The notes: a model not told the origin generated them from the letters alone. Counted from the first letter of the stretch, positions 10,701 through 20,019 are shown. The stretch is 64,000 nt of DNA from an uncultured Draconibacterium sp. (GCF_963675585.1 NZ_OY776414.1:1343001-1407000); one strand, 5' to 3'. Numbers and translations are program-made.

Positions 10701-12177
10701 TTTTAATGGCGCAATTGCTGTTCAAAATGGTGGATTAAGAGTGAATGTAACACAAATTCCGTATTCGTTTACCGATACCATTTATTTTAAAAACGACACA
10801 ATTGATTTTGACAACATCACCATTTTTGACGACCAAAATAATTCAGGAATATTTGACGGCACAATCGTACATCAGAATTTCAATCGTATGGTTTTCGACC
10901 TTCATATTCGTTCCGAAAAAATTCGCGCATTAAATACAACTTCGCGCAACAACGAGCAGTTTTACGGAACAGCTGTTGCAAACGGGCGTTTTGACATTAC
11001 CGGGCCCATTAGTAAAACAAAAATGTCAGGTTCGCTTACTACCCTTTCCGGAACCGATATTAGTATTTCGATGGAAAGTGAAAGTGAAATTGAGAAATAC
11101 GATTTTATACAATTTGTTACACCGGAGAAAGCAGAGGAAAATAATTTTTTCGACAAAACAGTAAATTCCGGGAAATCGGAGTATGATTTAAGTTTTACAA
11201 TAGAAGCCACTCCGGATGCAAAAGTGCAGCTTATTTACAATTCTCAAATTGGTGATATTATTAAAGCCCAGGGCGAGGGAATTCTGCTTTTTGAAATGGA
11301 TCAGGATTACAACATGTCACTCTCCGGCAATTTTAATCCAACCCGGGGAGATTATTTATTTACACTTCAAAACATCATTAACAAACGATTCAGCATTGAG
11401 CAAGGCGGTTCAATTGTGTGGTCGGGAGATCCGTACAATGCGATAATTGATTTAAAAGCGATTTATAAGTTGAAAGCTTCGCCACATGATTTATTAAGCG
11501 AATACGACGATGTAAGCCAAAGTCAGCGCATACAGGTGGAATGTATTATCGGACTTGAAGATGAACTTTCCAATCCGACCATTAAGTTTGACATTAATTT
11601 CCCGAGTACCGACGAGCTGATTAAAGACCGTTTGCGTCAGTATTTTAAAACGGATGAAGAAATGAACAAACAGATACTTTCGCTAATTGTTATGGGGAAA
11701 TTCTACACCCCGGATTACATGCGCGGAACCTACGATGCGCAAAATACAAATGCCCTTGGAACTACTGCCAGCGAAATGTTGTCAAATCAGTTAAGCAATT
11801 GGTTGTCACAAATAAGCAGCAACTGGGACGTTGGTTTGAATTACCGCCCGGGCAACCAGGTTACCGACGATGAAATAGAAGTAGCGTTGAGTACTCAAAT
11901 TTTTAACGATCGTGTTTCGCTAAACGGAAATATTGGAAACAATACAAACGAATACACAAATAACAGCAGCCAGATTGTTGGTGACTTTGAGATGGGCGTA
12001 AAACTGGTACCAAGCGGCAAAATACAGTTTAAAGCATACAACCGATCGAATAATAACCTCATATACGAAACGGCACCTTATACACAAGGAATTGGTTTAT
12101 CTTTTAAAGAAGAATACAATTCAATAGAAGAACTTTTTCAGAAAATGACCAGAATTTTCAGAAAGAAGAAGGAATAA
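7747..12177 (+). CDS. TamB-like translocation/assembly module protein (DUF490 C-terminus)
   Basis: A 1,476-residue AsmA/TamB-superfamily protein, predicted to be anchored in the inner membrane and to span the periplasm for outer-membrane protein assembly or lipid transport. One transmembrane segment is visible near residues 20-42. A long beta-repeat region follows, rich in short alternating strands, with a C-terminal DUF490 domain (roughly residues 1120-1476) containing GNFNPTRGDYLFTLQ and the end LSFKEEYNSIEELF. The reading frame has an upstream stop at 7717 and no nearby ATG, so a TTG at 7747 is the likely start; this is unusual and uncertain. In other bacteria TamB genes often neighbour a TamA/BamA barrel. 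None is seen here. Confidence 0.85.
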   Translation: MLEKVYVRFLKCKTIKKGWKITIVVLAVLITLLGLSYYALQTSWAQTKITKIVAERLSKQLNATISVEKVKIGFFNRLYLEDVLIEDQKKDTLLYSQLITAKIDTIKFRKQLLSINELSFKNNKLNVSRDSADVYNFSFILNSFNKPTKKDTLKRWRIDCDHFNFGQLNIVYNDVDFKRQTHLAVHDLNMEISNFLSVPDSLSFYLSRLSMNDGGNLFMQNADAYVNIHDGKVAISEFNFKSKFSSIENSEVELEFFEQSDSVKAPFEMKIRLGKSKINFREIGELIPSLQGMNQEIELSGLIYGTLNDLKGKNLYLNTGTETEAIFDFYVNDLSSIENMYLFLDLKQSETSFNDLSNIRFPNAAKLKYLEFPESFYNAGVLKFRGNFSGFLSDFVTFGTLESEMGTLTTDIMVAPEKDGTIYYRGNIATRNFQLGQLFEQDYIGELTFSGSTDGKFNKRTKAVSGIFKGDIAQIDLNNYNYKNIQFDGILLNKMFDGLLSINDPNLEFNFLGELDLNQKIPRFDFNLDLKRAVPYKLNLGSNFPAAEFSFKMNANFEGDKIDNLDGAIIVKEGYYKNRNGRMDLRGMELKTVPGENQSSLFFTSDFFDLSILGKYNFKSIVNSFQKIVSYYIPSSGYEISENAGSNIFDFQLNVKEINELSKIFVPSMEFETPFLLYGKIDTDNNDLQFNGSIPGMKYKNLWARNIFIGNQGSAAEYSSKLRIGELFNRSGLSLYNFTVSSKVKNDLLTNSISWSNFDELTYSGSLKTQTRFFHNDSTDQKYIEVKGMPSQIYIADTLWAIAPYSAIIDSASFEIRNFSIRHNNQMFSANGKIIEGKTDQLNIVLQNINLGHLDKYFNREIRLEGIANGRFGISNNFDEPAILSDLKIDNLRYKNQFMGNISLNSEWNRERSTIDSEVKITRNNRTSFNATGYYKPSSGELNFDTELDSVSLLILDAFMQRNFSDIHGRGSGKVNIGGTFDKINFNGAIAVQNGGLRVNVTQIPYSFTDTIYFKNDTIDFDNITIFDDQNNSGIFDGTIVHQNFNRMVFDLHIRSEKIRALNTTSRNNEQFYGTAVANGRFDITGPISKTKMSGSLTTLSGTDISISMESESEIEKYDFIQFVTPEKAEENNFFDKTVNSGKSEYDLSFTIEATPDAKVQLIYNSQIGDIIKAQGEGILLFEMDQDYNMSLSGNFNPTRGDYLFTLQNIINKRFSIEQGGSIVWSGDPYNAIIDLKAIYKLKASPHDLLSEYDDVSQSQRIQVECIIGLEDELSNPTIKFDINFPSTDELIKDRLRQYFKTDEEMNKQILSLIVMGKFYTPDYMRGTYDAQNTNALGTTASEMLSNQLSNWLSQISSNWDVGLNYRPGNQVTDDEIEVALSTQIFNDRVSLNGNIGNNTNEYTNNSSQIVGDFEMGVKLVPSGKIQFKAYNRSNNNLIYETAPYTQGIGLSFKEEYNSIEELFQKMTRIFRKKKE

Positions 12178-12274
12178 GCCGACATCAAATAATTCAATTT
12201 CGGGAATTATCATTTCAAATATTAAAAATTTGAAAAAAACTGACGGAATTTCTTTTTTTCTGTCCAACGAAATC

Positions 12275-12282
12275 TATTTTTG
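12275..12282 (+). promoter_or_regulatory. Bacteroidota-type -7 box for nhaD
   Basis: TATTTTTG is an exact TAnnTTTG match, 37 bp upstream of the nhaD ATG. No convincing -33 element was found at the usual spacing. Confidence 0.4.
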
Positions 12283-12319
12283 TTTTTTATTATAAAACTA
12301 ATCTTGTAAAAATAGTACT

Positions 12320-13699
12320 ATGTTCATATTAATGGTTATCGTATTTGTTCTGGGCTATACCGCGATTGCACTGGAACATCCTCTCAAAATTGACAAAGCT
12401 GCTTCTGCTTTAATTATTGGAACATTAACCTGGGTAGTTTATATGCTGGGCGCCGAAGGAATTCTTCACATGGGCTTTAGTCCGTCGTGGCAAAACTTTT
12501 TGGCAATGTACCCTGATGCGCATGGCATTCATGCCGTTCACGAGTTTATTGTAGAGCACGAAATTATTCATCATTTAGGTGAAATTGCAGAGATTTTATT
12601 CTTTTTGCTTGGTGCAATGACCATTGTTGAAGTGGTTGACCAGCATGAAGGTTTTAAAATTATTACGGATAAAATTAATACTACAAACAAAGTAAAGTTG
12701 CTTTGGATTTTAAGCGTCCTTACTTTCTTCATGTCAGCACTGCTTGATAACCTTACAACAACCATTGTTTTGGTTGCCTTGCTTCGAAAACTTATCGACG
12801 ACAAACAAACACGCTGGTTTTTTGCCAGTATGGTAGTATTAGCGGCAAACGCCGGTGGTGCATGGTCGCCAATTGGTGATGTAACAACCATTATGCTATG
12901 GATTGGCGGACAAGTTACTGCATTGAAAATTATTGAAGGCGTAATATTGCCAAGTTTAGTTTGTATGATTGTTCCGCTTGCAATTTTATCGTTTACAATG
13001 AAAGGGAATGTAAAACGCCCTGTTATTGAGGATGATGATATTGAATATACCACATCAAAAGAAAGAGTTCTATTCTTGATTTTAGGTGTCACTGGTTTAT
13101 TGTTTGTACCTGTTTTTAAAACCGCAACACACTTGCCTCCTTATATGGGAATGTTATTGTCGTTAGGAATGTTGTGGGTGGTTGGAGAAGTGGTTCACCG
13201 CGACAAACCAAAAGAAGTGAAAGACAAATTAAAAGTTACGGCAGTATTACGAAAAGTAGATGTGCCAACCGTGCTTTTCTTCCTTGGAATTTTATCGGCA
13301 GTGGCTGCATTACAATCAGCAGGACATTTGAGTATTTTGTCTCAGTATTTGGACGAAAATTTAGGGAATATTTATTTAATCGACCTCGCAATTGGTGTGT
13401 TATCATCAATCGTTGATAATGTTCCACTGGTTGCAGGATCTATGGGAATGTACCCGGTTACAGAAGTTGGAGCAGTCGGATACGATGCCTTCTTTGTTCA
13501 GGACGGTGCGTTCTGGGAATTTCTGGCCTATACTGCCGGAACAGGTGGCAGTATGTTAATTATTGGCTCAGCTGCCGGTGTTGCTGCAATGGGGCTCGAA
13601 AAAATTGATTTTATATGGTATTTAAAACACATTAGCTGGCTTGCTTTAGTTGGTTATTTGGCCGGAGCAGGAGTTTATTACCTAATGTTTGCTTTATAA
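12320..13699 (+). CDS. nhaD: Na+/H+ antiporter NhaD
   Basis: A 459-residue inner-membrane antiporter of the NhaD type (ion transporter superfamily) that exports Na+ in exchange for protons. About 11-13 hydrophobic helices are visible. The family hallmark FFMSALLDNLTTTIVL, the GGAWSPIGDVTTIMLW motif, and the C-terminal SSIVDNVPLVAGSMGMYP repeat half are all present, giving the inverted two-repeat architecture with Asp/Asn-Thr ion-site residues. The length is normal. NhaD is common in marine and halotolerant bacteria, which fits the other Na+-linked genes in the window. Confidence 0.93.
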   Translation: MFILMVIVFVLGYTAIALEHPLKIDKAASALIIGTLTWVVYMLGAEGILHMGFSPSWQNFLAMYPDAHGIHAVHEFIVEHEIIHHLGEIAEILFFLLGAMTIVEVVDQHEGFKIITDKINTTNKVKLLWILSVLTFFMSALLDNLTTTIVLVALLRKLIDDKQTRWFFASMVVLAANAGGAWSPIGDVTTIMLWIGGQVTALKIIEGVILPSLVCMIVPLAILSFTMKGNVKRPVIEDDDIEYTTSKERVLFLILGVTGLLFVPVFKTATHLPPYMGMLLSLGMLWVVGEVVHRDKPKEVKDKLKVTAVLRKVDVPTVLFFLGILSAVAALQSAGHLSILSQYLDENLGNIYLIDLAIGVLSSIVDNVPLVAGSMGMYPVTEVGAVGYDAFFVQDGAFWEFLAYTAGTGGSMLIIGSAAGVAAMGLEKIDFIWYLKHISWLALVGYLAGAGVYYLMFAL

Positions 13700-13781
13700 G
13701 CTATCAAAGTTGCTTTGTTCATAACTAAAGTATTTTGGCGAACAGAGTAAAAAAATGCAGTTAAAATATTACTTATTTTTG

Positions 13782-13816
13782 CGGGGTATAATATTTAAGA
13801 TTATACCCCGTTTTTA
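13782..13816 (+). terminator. Terminator between nhaD and the exbB operon
   Basis: A 10-11 bp stem (13782-13792 with 13800-13810, CGGGGTATAA/TTATACCCCG) is followed by TTTTT. It ends 27 bp before the exbB start. It most simply terminates nhaD; placement inside the exbB leader as an attenuator cannot be excluded. Confidence 0.75.
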
Positions 13817-13842
13817 ATTTTAGAATTGAATAAATAACATTA

Positions 13843-14541
13843 ATGCTCATGCTGAATTTATTAATGATCCAATCAGACCTTCCACAGGGAATGGAAGCCA
13901 TGGCTACTGAACCGGAAGGAATATCTACAAAATTTATTGATATGGCAATGAAAGGAGGCTGGATTATGCTTCCTATTCTTGCGTTGTCGATTATTGCAGT
14001 ATATATTTTCTTCGACAGATATTTTGCAATTCGCAAAGCAGGCAGATTTGATTCAGGCCTTTTGGAAAAAATAAAGGTTTACATTACCAGTGGTAAAATC
14101 GATGCTGCGATTGCATTGTGTCGTAGTAATCAAAATCCTGCTTCGCGCATGCTCGAAAAAGGAATCAGCCGAATTGGCCGTCCTCTGACAGATGTAAATA
14201 CGGCCATCGAAAATGTAGGTAATCTTGAAATTTCGAAACTGGAAAAAGGGCTTCCTGTATTGGCTTCGGTTGCCGGTGGTGCTCCAATGATTGGATTCCT
14301 GGGAACCGTAATTGGTATGATTCAGGCTTTTTACGACATGTCGAATGCTGGAAACAACATCGACGTAACTTTGCTTTCAACAGGTATCTATCAGGCAATG
14401 GTAACCACTGTAGCGGGTTTAACAGTAGGTATCATCGCTTATTTTGCGTACAATATTTTGGTTTCGAATGTCGAAAAAGTAGTTTTTAAAATGGAAGCTA
14501 CCACATCGGAATTTATGGATTTATTAAACGAACCGGTATAA
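13843..14541 (+). CDS. exbB: MotA/TolQ/ExbB proton channel family protein
   Basis: A 232-residue inner-membrane proton-channel subunit that, with ExbD, energises a TonB- or TolA-like transducer. Three transmembrane helices are predicted (about residues 36-56, 145-165 and 180-205). The conserved GAPMIGFLGTVIGMIQAF motif and AMVTTVAGLTVGI channel helix are clear. Start candidates are the ATGs at 13843 and 13849. The first is used, although a short N-terminus would also fit. It is followed after 10 bp by exbD, and the two plus the TonB-like gene form one operon. Confidence 0.9.
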   Translation: MLMLNLLMIQSDLPQGMEAMATEPEGISTKFIDMAMKGGWIMLPILALSIIAVYIFFDRYFAIRKAGRFDSGLLEKIKVYITSGKIDAAIALCRSNQNPASRMLEKGISRIGRPLTDVNTAIENVGNLEISKLEKGLPVLASVAGGAPMIGFLGTVIGMIQAFYDMSNAGNNIDVTLLSTGIYQAMVTTVAGLTVGIIAYFAYNILVSNVEKVVFKMEATTSEFMDLLNEPV

Positions 14542-14551
14542 ACCAGCAAAA

Positions 14552-14959
14552 ATGGCACTAAAAAAGAGAAATAAAATAAATGCCGCTTTTAGTATGTCGT
14601 CGATGACTGACATTGTATTTTTATTGCTGATTTTCTTTATGGTTACTTCTACTTTAATTGCGCCAAATGCTTTAAAATTATTACTGCCACAAAGTAATAA
14701 TCAAACGGCGGCAAAGCCAATTACAACCATTTCGATAACCAAAGATCTGAAATACTACATCAACGACGACAACAACATGAAACGGGTTTCATTTAAAGAA
14801 ATTGAGCCTTTTCTTCAGAACAAGTATGGCTCGGGTGACGACGATATTTTTATTTCGCTGCACGCCGATCAAACGGTTCCGGTTAACGAAGTAGTAAAAA
14901 TGATGAACATTGCGCGCCGAAATAAATACAAAATGATTTTGGCCACAGCTCCTGAATAA
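14552..14959 (+). CDS. exbD: ExbD/TolR family biopolymer transport protein
   Basis: A 135-residue single-span inner-membrane protein. The transmembrane segment contains the essential proton-carrying Asp in SMTDIVFLLLIFF (near residue 21), followed by a periplasmic domain of normal TolR/ExbD size. With ExbB it converts proton-motive force into movement of the TonB/TolA partner. The spacing to exbB (10 bp) and to the downstream transducer (30 bp) supports a single transcript. Confidence 0.92.
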   Translation: MALKKRNKINAAFSMSSMTDIVFLLLIFFMVTSTLIAPNALKLLLPQSNNQTAAKPITTISITKDLKYYINDDNNMKRVSFKEIEPFLQNKYGSGDDDIFISLHADQTVPVNEVVKMMNIARRNKYKMILATAPE

Positions 14960-14989
14960 TTGTCTTATTCTAGTAATTAAATTTTCAGA

Positions 14990-16066
14990 ATGAAGGAAGC
15001 AGAAGAATACAGCGAAAAGAAGAAAGGAGTAATAGGAACCATTACATTTCATCTTGTTATTTTATTATTGATGTTCCTTCCGTTCGCCACTACTTTATTA
15101 CCACTTCCCGGAGAAGAAGGTATTCTGGTAAATTTTGGCGATACTGAAAATGGATTAGGTGATCGCGAACCTGCTCCGGCACGTAAACAGCAACAAACTC
15201 CTCCTCCACCGCAACCGGAGGAAAAAAAGGTAACACCAACTCCTGTAAAACAGACACCTCCTCCACCTGTTTCTCAGCCTAAACCTGAACCGGCCAAAGA
15301 AGTTGCCATGACTCAGGATTATGAAAAAACAGTAGCTATTGACGCTGCTGAGAAGAAAAAACGGGAAGAGGAAAAGAAGCGACAGGTAGAGTTGGATGCA
15401 AAAAAAAGGATCGAACAGGAGCAACTCAAAAAACAACAGCAAGAACATGCTGAACAAAAGAGACTTGCGGAAGTAGAAAGAAAACGGCTGGAAGAAATTG
15501 AGCGTGTAAAACGTGAAGAGGCAGAAAAAAAGGCCAGAGAAGAAGCAGAACGAAAAGCACGTGAAGAGGCTGAGCGCCAACGTAAGGCTGAAGAACAACG
15601 AAAAATAAGCGAGATTAATTCACGAACTCAGGGTGCATTTGCCAACAGTGGCAGCGGTAGCGGAGGAACGGGAAGTGGTGACGGTAAAAGTCAGGGGGTT
15701 ACATTCCCGGGAGGAAATCAGGGGGTGCCGACAGGCGATCCAAATGCAGATAAATATGGACCAGGCGGAAGTGGTTCGGGCAACCAGGGATCCGGTATTT
15801 CGTTTAGTTTATCCGGCCGATCGGCTAAATCGTTACCAAAACCAAACTATCCGGGAGACGACTCCGGAATAGTGGTAGTAAAAGTTACTGTAGATAAATA
15901 CGGAAACGTTACATCTGCCGAGCCCGGTGTTAAGGGAACCACAATTGCAAACAAATCATTTTGGGATGAAGCCAAACAAGCGGCTTTAAAAGCTAAATTT
16001 AATCTCGATAATAATGCTCCGGCATTTCAACAGGGAACAATTTCATATAGATTTGTTTTAGACTAA
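14990..16066 (+). CDS. TonB/TolA-like energy transducer
   Basis: A 358-residue TonB- or TolA-like protein. It has an N-terminal transmembrane anchor (about residues 15-40), a Pro-rich stretch (residues 60-105), a long highly charged Lys/Glu/Arg helix predicted to be coiled-coil (about 115-215) as in TolA, a Gly/Ser-rich linker (about 215-265), and a C-terminal TonB-C-like domain with VVVKVTVDKYGNVTSAE. It is probably pulled by ExbB/ExbD and spans the periplasm. The long charged helix favours a TolA-type role (envelope integrity or division), but no TolB or Pal gene is adjacent, so the choice between TonB and TolA stays open. Confidence 0.85.
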   Translation: MKEAEEYSEKKKGVIGTITFHLVILLLMFLPFATTLLPLPGEEGILVNFGDTENGLGDREPAPARKQQQTPPPPQPEEKKVTPTPVKQTPPPPVSQPKPEPAKEVAMTQDYEKTVAIDAAEKKKREEEKKRQVELDAKKRIEQEQLKKQQQEHAEQKRLAEVERKRLEEIERVKREEAEKKAREEAERKAREEAERQRKAEEQRKISEINSRTQGAFANSGSGSGGTGSGDGKSQGVTFPGGNQGVPTGDPNADKYGPGGSGSGNQGSGISFSLSGRSAKSLPKPNYPGDDSGIVVVKVTVDKYGNVTSAEPGVKGTTIANKSFWDEAKQAALKAKFNLDNNAPAFQQGTISYRFVLD

Positions 16067-16241
16067 TTTCAAATTCGTAGTAAAACTCGCTTTCCCCTTT
16101 AATACCTTCATTAAATAAAGGTGTGTTTTTACAAATCATAAGCACTGCTAAGTATTTGACTATAAAGGATTAAAAGCGGAATTATTTCTGATATTTATCA
16201 CTATTTAAATCCTCTATTTTATAGTTTTTTGCCGAAAATTT

Positions 16242-17174
16242 GTGAATATGACATTCCTTACCAAAGATAAAATTTTCAGTAAAAAATGGCTGATTGATTA
16301 CTTCTACATCCTGCTTGGCTCCTTTATACTCGCCGTAGGTTTTGTATTTTTTATAACACCACACAAAATTGTTCCGGGCGGCGTATACGGCATTGCAATT
16401 GTAGTACATTACCTTACCGAAAACTTGTTTTACCTGTGGCCCGAAGGTTTTCCAATCGGCTTGTTTGGCCTTCTGTTAAACGTTCCTTTAACCATTGCCG
16501 GCATTCGGATTTTAGGCCCGAAGTTTGGCGTTAAAACAGTAGTTGGTTTTGTCCTTACCTCTGTGTTTATGGATACAATAACCATTTTACGCCCCGATGG
16601 AGATTTGCCACTGGTACAGGATGTGTTACTTTCGTGCGTATTTGGAGGTGTTTTGCTCGGATTTGGATTGGGATTAATTTTTAAATCGCGTGCAACTTCG
16701 GGCGGATCGGATATAATTGCAATGATGATTGCCAAATACACGCGTCTTCCTCTTGGGAAATTAATGATTTATGTTGATTCGGTTATCGTTTTATTTGGTT
16801 TACTCGCATTTCGCGATTGGGCGATTCCCTTGTATTCGTGGATTGTAATTTATATTACCGGAAAAGTGATTGACTTAACCATCGACGGAGCAAACTACAA
16901 CAAAGCCATGATGATTGTATCCAAAGCGCACGAAGAGATCAGGGACAAACTGGTTCTTGATTTGGAACGTGGAGGAACCTATTTACGTGGAGAAGGCATG
17001 TTTACTGGACAGGAAAAGCAAATAATCTATACAGTGCTCAGTCGTCGCGAGGTTGCTATTCTTGAAGAGTTTATCAGCAACATCGATCCGGATGCCTTTA
17101 TCACGATTATGGATACGAAAGAAATTCTGGGAGAAGGATTTAGTAGTTTACAACAAAAAGCCAACGACCACTAA
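16242..17174 (+). CDS. YitT family membrane protein (DUF161/DUF2179)
   Basis: A 310-residue protein of the YitT family with five or six transmembrane helices in the N-terminal 200 residues and a cytosolic DUF2179 domain at the C-terminus (TYLRGEGMFTGQEKQIIYTV). The GTSGG-like loop is seen as SRATSGGSDIIAMM. The family has been linked to amino-acid or other transport in a few bacteria, but the substrate is unknown. The start is ambiguous: GTG at 16242 or ATG at 16248 differ by two residues. No clear operon partner. Confidence 0.87.
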   Translation: MNMTFLTKDKIFSKKWLIDYFYILLGSFILAVGFVFFITPHKIVPGGVYGIAIVVHYLTENLFYLWPEGFPIGLFGLLLNVPLTIAGIRILGPKFGVKTVVGFVLTSVFMDTITILRPDGDLPLVQDVLLSCVFGGVLLGFGLGLIFKSRATSGGSDIIAMMIAKYTRLPLGKLMIYVDSVIVLFGLLAFRDWAIPLYSWIVIYITGKVIDLTIDGANYNKAMMIVSKAHEEIRDKLVLDLERGGTYLRGEGMFTGQEKQIIYTVLSRREVAILEEFISNIDPDAFITIMDTKEILGEGFSSLQQKANDH

Positions 17175-17332
17175 AACAGTCAACTGATTCATAAAAATTT
17201 AAAACACAATTTTTCATACAACCAGAACTTTCAGCATCAGTTTAATAAGTATGAAGCTACACTATTCATAAACTTTTACGGCTTTAATTCCTCACGATTT
17301 TGTAATTTACACAAACGTAAGAAGTGTGTAAA

Positions 17333-18070
17333 ATGAATTGTAAACCAACCACCGTATATCAGTCTTATATCGCTTTATTTGTTTTTGCATTGGCAATGGG
17401 CATTCTGGAAGCCATTGTTGTGGTTTATGTTCGTGAACTTTATTATCCAAACGGGTTTGTTTTCCCTTTAAAAACATTGCCTAAACACATTGTAGCAATT
17501 GAAATAATGCGGGAACTTTCCACCTTGCTCATGTTGGGTTCTGTTGCATGGATTGCCGGAAAAAATGGGCTTAAGCGACTTTCGGCTTTTCTTTTTTTGT
17601 TTGGAATATGGGATATCGTTTATTACATCGCTTTAAAAGTTTTTTTAAACTGGCCCGAGTCGTTTTTTACGTGGGACATATTATTTCTAATTCCAATAAC
17701 ATGGGTTGGGCCAGTACTTGCTCCGCTTATTTGTTCGTTTTTAATGATTTTAATGGCGCTGCTTTTCGATTATTACCAGTCAAAACGCAGACTTTACAAA
17801 TTAACCATTGCTGAGTTATTGTTGCTCTTTGCCGGTTCCGCTGTCATTTTTATTTCCTTTACAATTGATTTTGGACTGATTATTTGGAGAGGTAATTTTT
17901 CAACCGGTTTCTTTTCGTTGCCTGAGAATGAAGAATTTACACAGATTGTTTCAACCTGGATTCCCGGCGATTTTCTGTGGGGAGTGTTTGGTACCGGTAT
18001 TTTAAGTATCTGTGCAGCAATTTTATTGATCTGGCGAAGAGCCGCCAATAATACAGCTTCTCGTTTTTAA
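17333..18070 (+). CDS. Uncharacterised polytopic membrane protein
   Basis: A 245-residue protein with about seven hydrophobic segments and short loops. I do not recognise the family. The N-terminus carries an early helix with GILEAIVVVYVRELYYP. A GIWDIVYY segment and a SFFTWDILFLIP segment contain conserved-looking Trp/Asp pairs. A GTG nine bases upstream is possible, but the ATG at 17333 is preferred. It stands alone, 89 bp before the symporter gene. Confidence 0.7.
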   Translation: MNCKPTTVYQSYIALFVFALAMGILEAIVVVYVRELYYPNGFVFPLKTLPKHIVAIEIMRELSTLLMLGSVAWIAGKNGLKRLSAFLFLFGIWDIVYYIALKVFLNWPESFFTWDILFLIPITWVGPVLAPLICSFLMILMALLFDYYQSKRRLYKLTIAELLLLFAGSAVIFISFTIDFGLIIWRGNFSTGFFSLPENEEFTQIVSTWIPGDFLWGVFGTGILSICAAILLIWRRAANNTASRF

Positions 18071-18158
18071 AGTTTGGATTTTTGTTAAGGCACAGAATCT
18101 GTAAATTGTCAGAATACATTTTCTTTTTATCTTAGTTGACTTTCTTACAATCCACATT

Positions 18159-19598
18159 ATGATTATAGTTTTTGTTGCCTACATGGTAATTCTTATCGGA
18201 ATTGTTGTTTATTCTGCCCGACGTTCAAAAACCAACACTGACTTTGTTTTAGGAGGTAAAAAGATTTCCGGCTTTTCGCTGGCGCTCTCCGAGCGGGCAA
18301 CCGGAGAATCGGCCTGGCTGCTTTTGGGTTTAACCGGTCTGGCCTACTCCGAAGGAATGGCAGCTATTTGGGTTGCTTTGGGCTGTGTGGCAGGCATCTT
18401 GTTTTTATGGATTTTTCTGGCCGAACCCTTGCAAGCCTTAACCGAAAAGTCAGGGGCACTAACAGTTCCAGGTTTATTTTCTGCGAAGTTCGAAGGCACT
18501 CAACGTAGTTTTGGCATTTTATCTTCGCTTATTATCATCTTCTTTTTTGTGTTGTATATAGCTGCACAATTTAGTGGCGCAGGTAAAATTTTTAACGACA
18601 CATTTAATATCGATCCGTTTTGGGGAATGGTACTTGGGTCGGTTTTGGTAACACTTTATACCATGATGGGAGGTTTTATTACCGTTGTTGCAACCGATGC
18701 CTTTCAGGCCATTTTAATGGTTATTACCTGCGTGGTTTTACCCATAATTGCAATTGGTATTGCTGCAACCTACAACATTCATATTGCCGAAACAATTGCA
18801 CAAGCCAGCTATACCGTTCCTTTAAATTTGGGAACAATGAACCAGGCCACCGGCGGACTTCTTATTTTAAATGGCTTAAGCTGGGCCTTTGGTTATACAG
18901 GTCAGCCACAACTGCTAACCCGGATGATGGCCATGCGAAACAAAAAAGAAACCCGTCAAAGTCGCTGGCTGGCCATTTCGTGGACTTTGCTCGCATACAT
19001 CGGTGCATTTATGATTGGAATTATCGGGTACAAATTGGTACAAGCCGGTGCATTGGGCGAAGCAGCTTCGTCGGTAGCCAACGATTCTGAAAAAATTATG
19101 CCGGTTATGGTAATGACTTTGTTAAATCCGATTTTGGCCGGAATACTTCTTTCCGGTGCAGTATCGGCCATGATGTCGACTGCGTCGTCGCAATTGATGG
19201 TCGTATCATCTTCAATGACGGAGGATTTTTATGTACATGTTGCCAAAAAGAAAATAGAGGAACGACGCATGTTGTTTCTGAACCGGATTTTAACGCTTGC
19301 AGTTGGTGCAGTTGGATTTTTGCTGGCCATAACAATGGAAGATACGGTTTATGGTCTGGTATCGTATGCATGGAGTGGCATTGGCGCTTCATTCGGACCA
19401 GCCATTATTTTATTAATATTCTGGAAAAGACTCTCGCGAGCCGGAGTATTTGCAAGTTTAATAACAGGAACACTCTCGGCCGTAATATGGAAAACGTGGT
19501 TGCTTGATTTAACAGGCGTTTCTGAACGATTGGCATCTTATTTATTGGCTTTTGCCATGGCTGTACTATTTAGTTATCTGTTTCCTAAAAAGGAATAA
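18159..19598 (+). CDS. Sodium/solute symporter, PutP-like (SSS family)
   Basis: A 479-residue Na+/solute symporter with 12-13 helices. Similarity to the PutP branch is visible in GGKKISGFSLALSERATGES, GAGKIFN, and the LSGAVSAMMSTASSQLMVVSS helix-8 motif that in PutP/vSGLT helps form the Na+ site. Proline is the most likely substrate by resemblance, but SSS substrates are hard to predict. The length is normal. The next gene (DUF1801) starts 18 bp after its stop, so they may be co-transcribed. Confidence 0.88.
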   Translation: MIIVFVAYMVILIGIVVYSARRSKTNTDFVLGGKKISGFSLALSERATGESAWLLLGLTGLAYSEGMAAIWVALGCVAGILFLWIFLAEPLQALTEKSGALTVPGLFSAKFEGTQRSFGILSSLIIIFFFVLYIAAQFSGAGKIFNDTFNIDPFWGMVLGSVLVTLYTMMGGFITVVATDAFQAILMVITCVVLPIIAIGIAATYNIHIAETIAQASYTVPLNLGTMNQATGGLLILNGLSWAFGYTGQPQLLTRMMAMRNKKETRQSRWLAISWTLLAYIGAFMIGIIGYKLVQAGALGEAASSVANDSEKIMPVMVMTLLNPILAGILLSGAVSAMMSTASSQLMVVSSSMTEDFYVHVAKKKIEERRMLFLNRILTLAVGAVGFLLAITMEDTVYGLVSYAWSGIGASFGPAIILLIFWKRLSRAGVFASLITGTLSAVIWKTWLLDLTGVSERLASYLLAFAMAVLFSYLFPKKE

Positions 19599-19616
19599 AC
19601 ACCGGATTGGAGAGTT

Positions 19617-19958
19617 ATGAAATACAACGCTACAAGTATTCAGGATTATATAAATGCTGTTTCGGACGAAAGAGGAAAGATAATCGTGGAAATTATAAGT
19701 TTGATAAAAGAATACTTTCCCTCTGCAGAAGGCAACCTGGAATACAATATGCCAACCTTTCCTTCCATCTGTTCTGTTGCCTCTCAAAAACATTACATTT
19801 CGGTGTATATTTACCGTGTTGACTTGCTTGACAAACACCGCGAAGAACTTGGAAACCTGAAGGTTGGAAAAAGTTGCATCCGTTTTACAAGTAGTGAGCA
19901 AATGCCAGGAAAAGTGCTTCGTTCAATTTTTGCTCAAATCAAAAATGAAAAATTGTAG
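19617..19958 (+). CDS. DUF1801 domain protein
   Basis: A 113-residue DUF1801 (YdhG-like) protein. Family features are the N-terminal SIQDYINAVSDERGKIIVEI helix, the EGNLEYNMPTF strand, and the YISVYIYRVDLLDKH and VGKSCIRFTSSEQMP blocks. Some members are called iron chaperones, but the biochemical role is unsettled. It is short but complete. It begins 18 bp after the symporter and is 61 bp before the SDR gene. Confidence 0.8.
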   Translation: MKYNATSIQDYINAVSDERGKIIVEIISLIKEYFPSAEGNLEYNMPTFPSICSVASQKHYISVYIYRVDLLDKHREELGNLKVGKSCIRFTSSEQMPGKVLRSIFAQIKNEKL

Positions 19959-20019
19959 AAACATCGTTTTAATCACCTAATTATTCTGCTATCTTCGTGC
20001 TTTTCGAAACCAAATTGAA

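Noticed and set aside
12571-13092. 173-codon antisense frame inside nhaD
   Set aside because: The nhaD reading frame is clear, and the antisense product is Ser/Thr/Ile-rich with no motif.
15155-15598. 147-codon antisense frame within the TonB/TolA-like gene
   Set aside because: It is Phe/Leu/Arg-rich as expected from reading the complement of Lys/Glu-rich codons; no real protein features.
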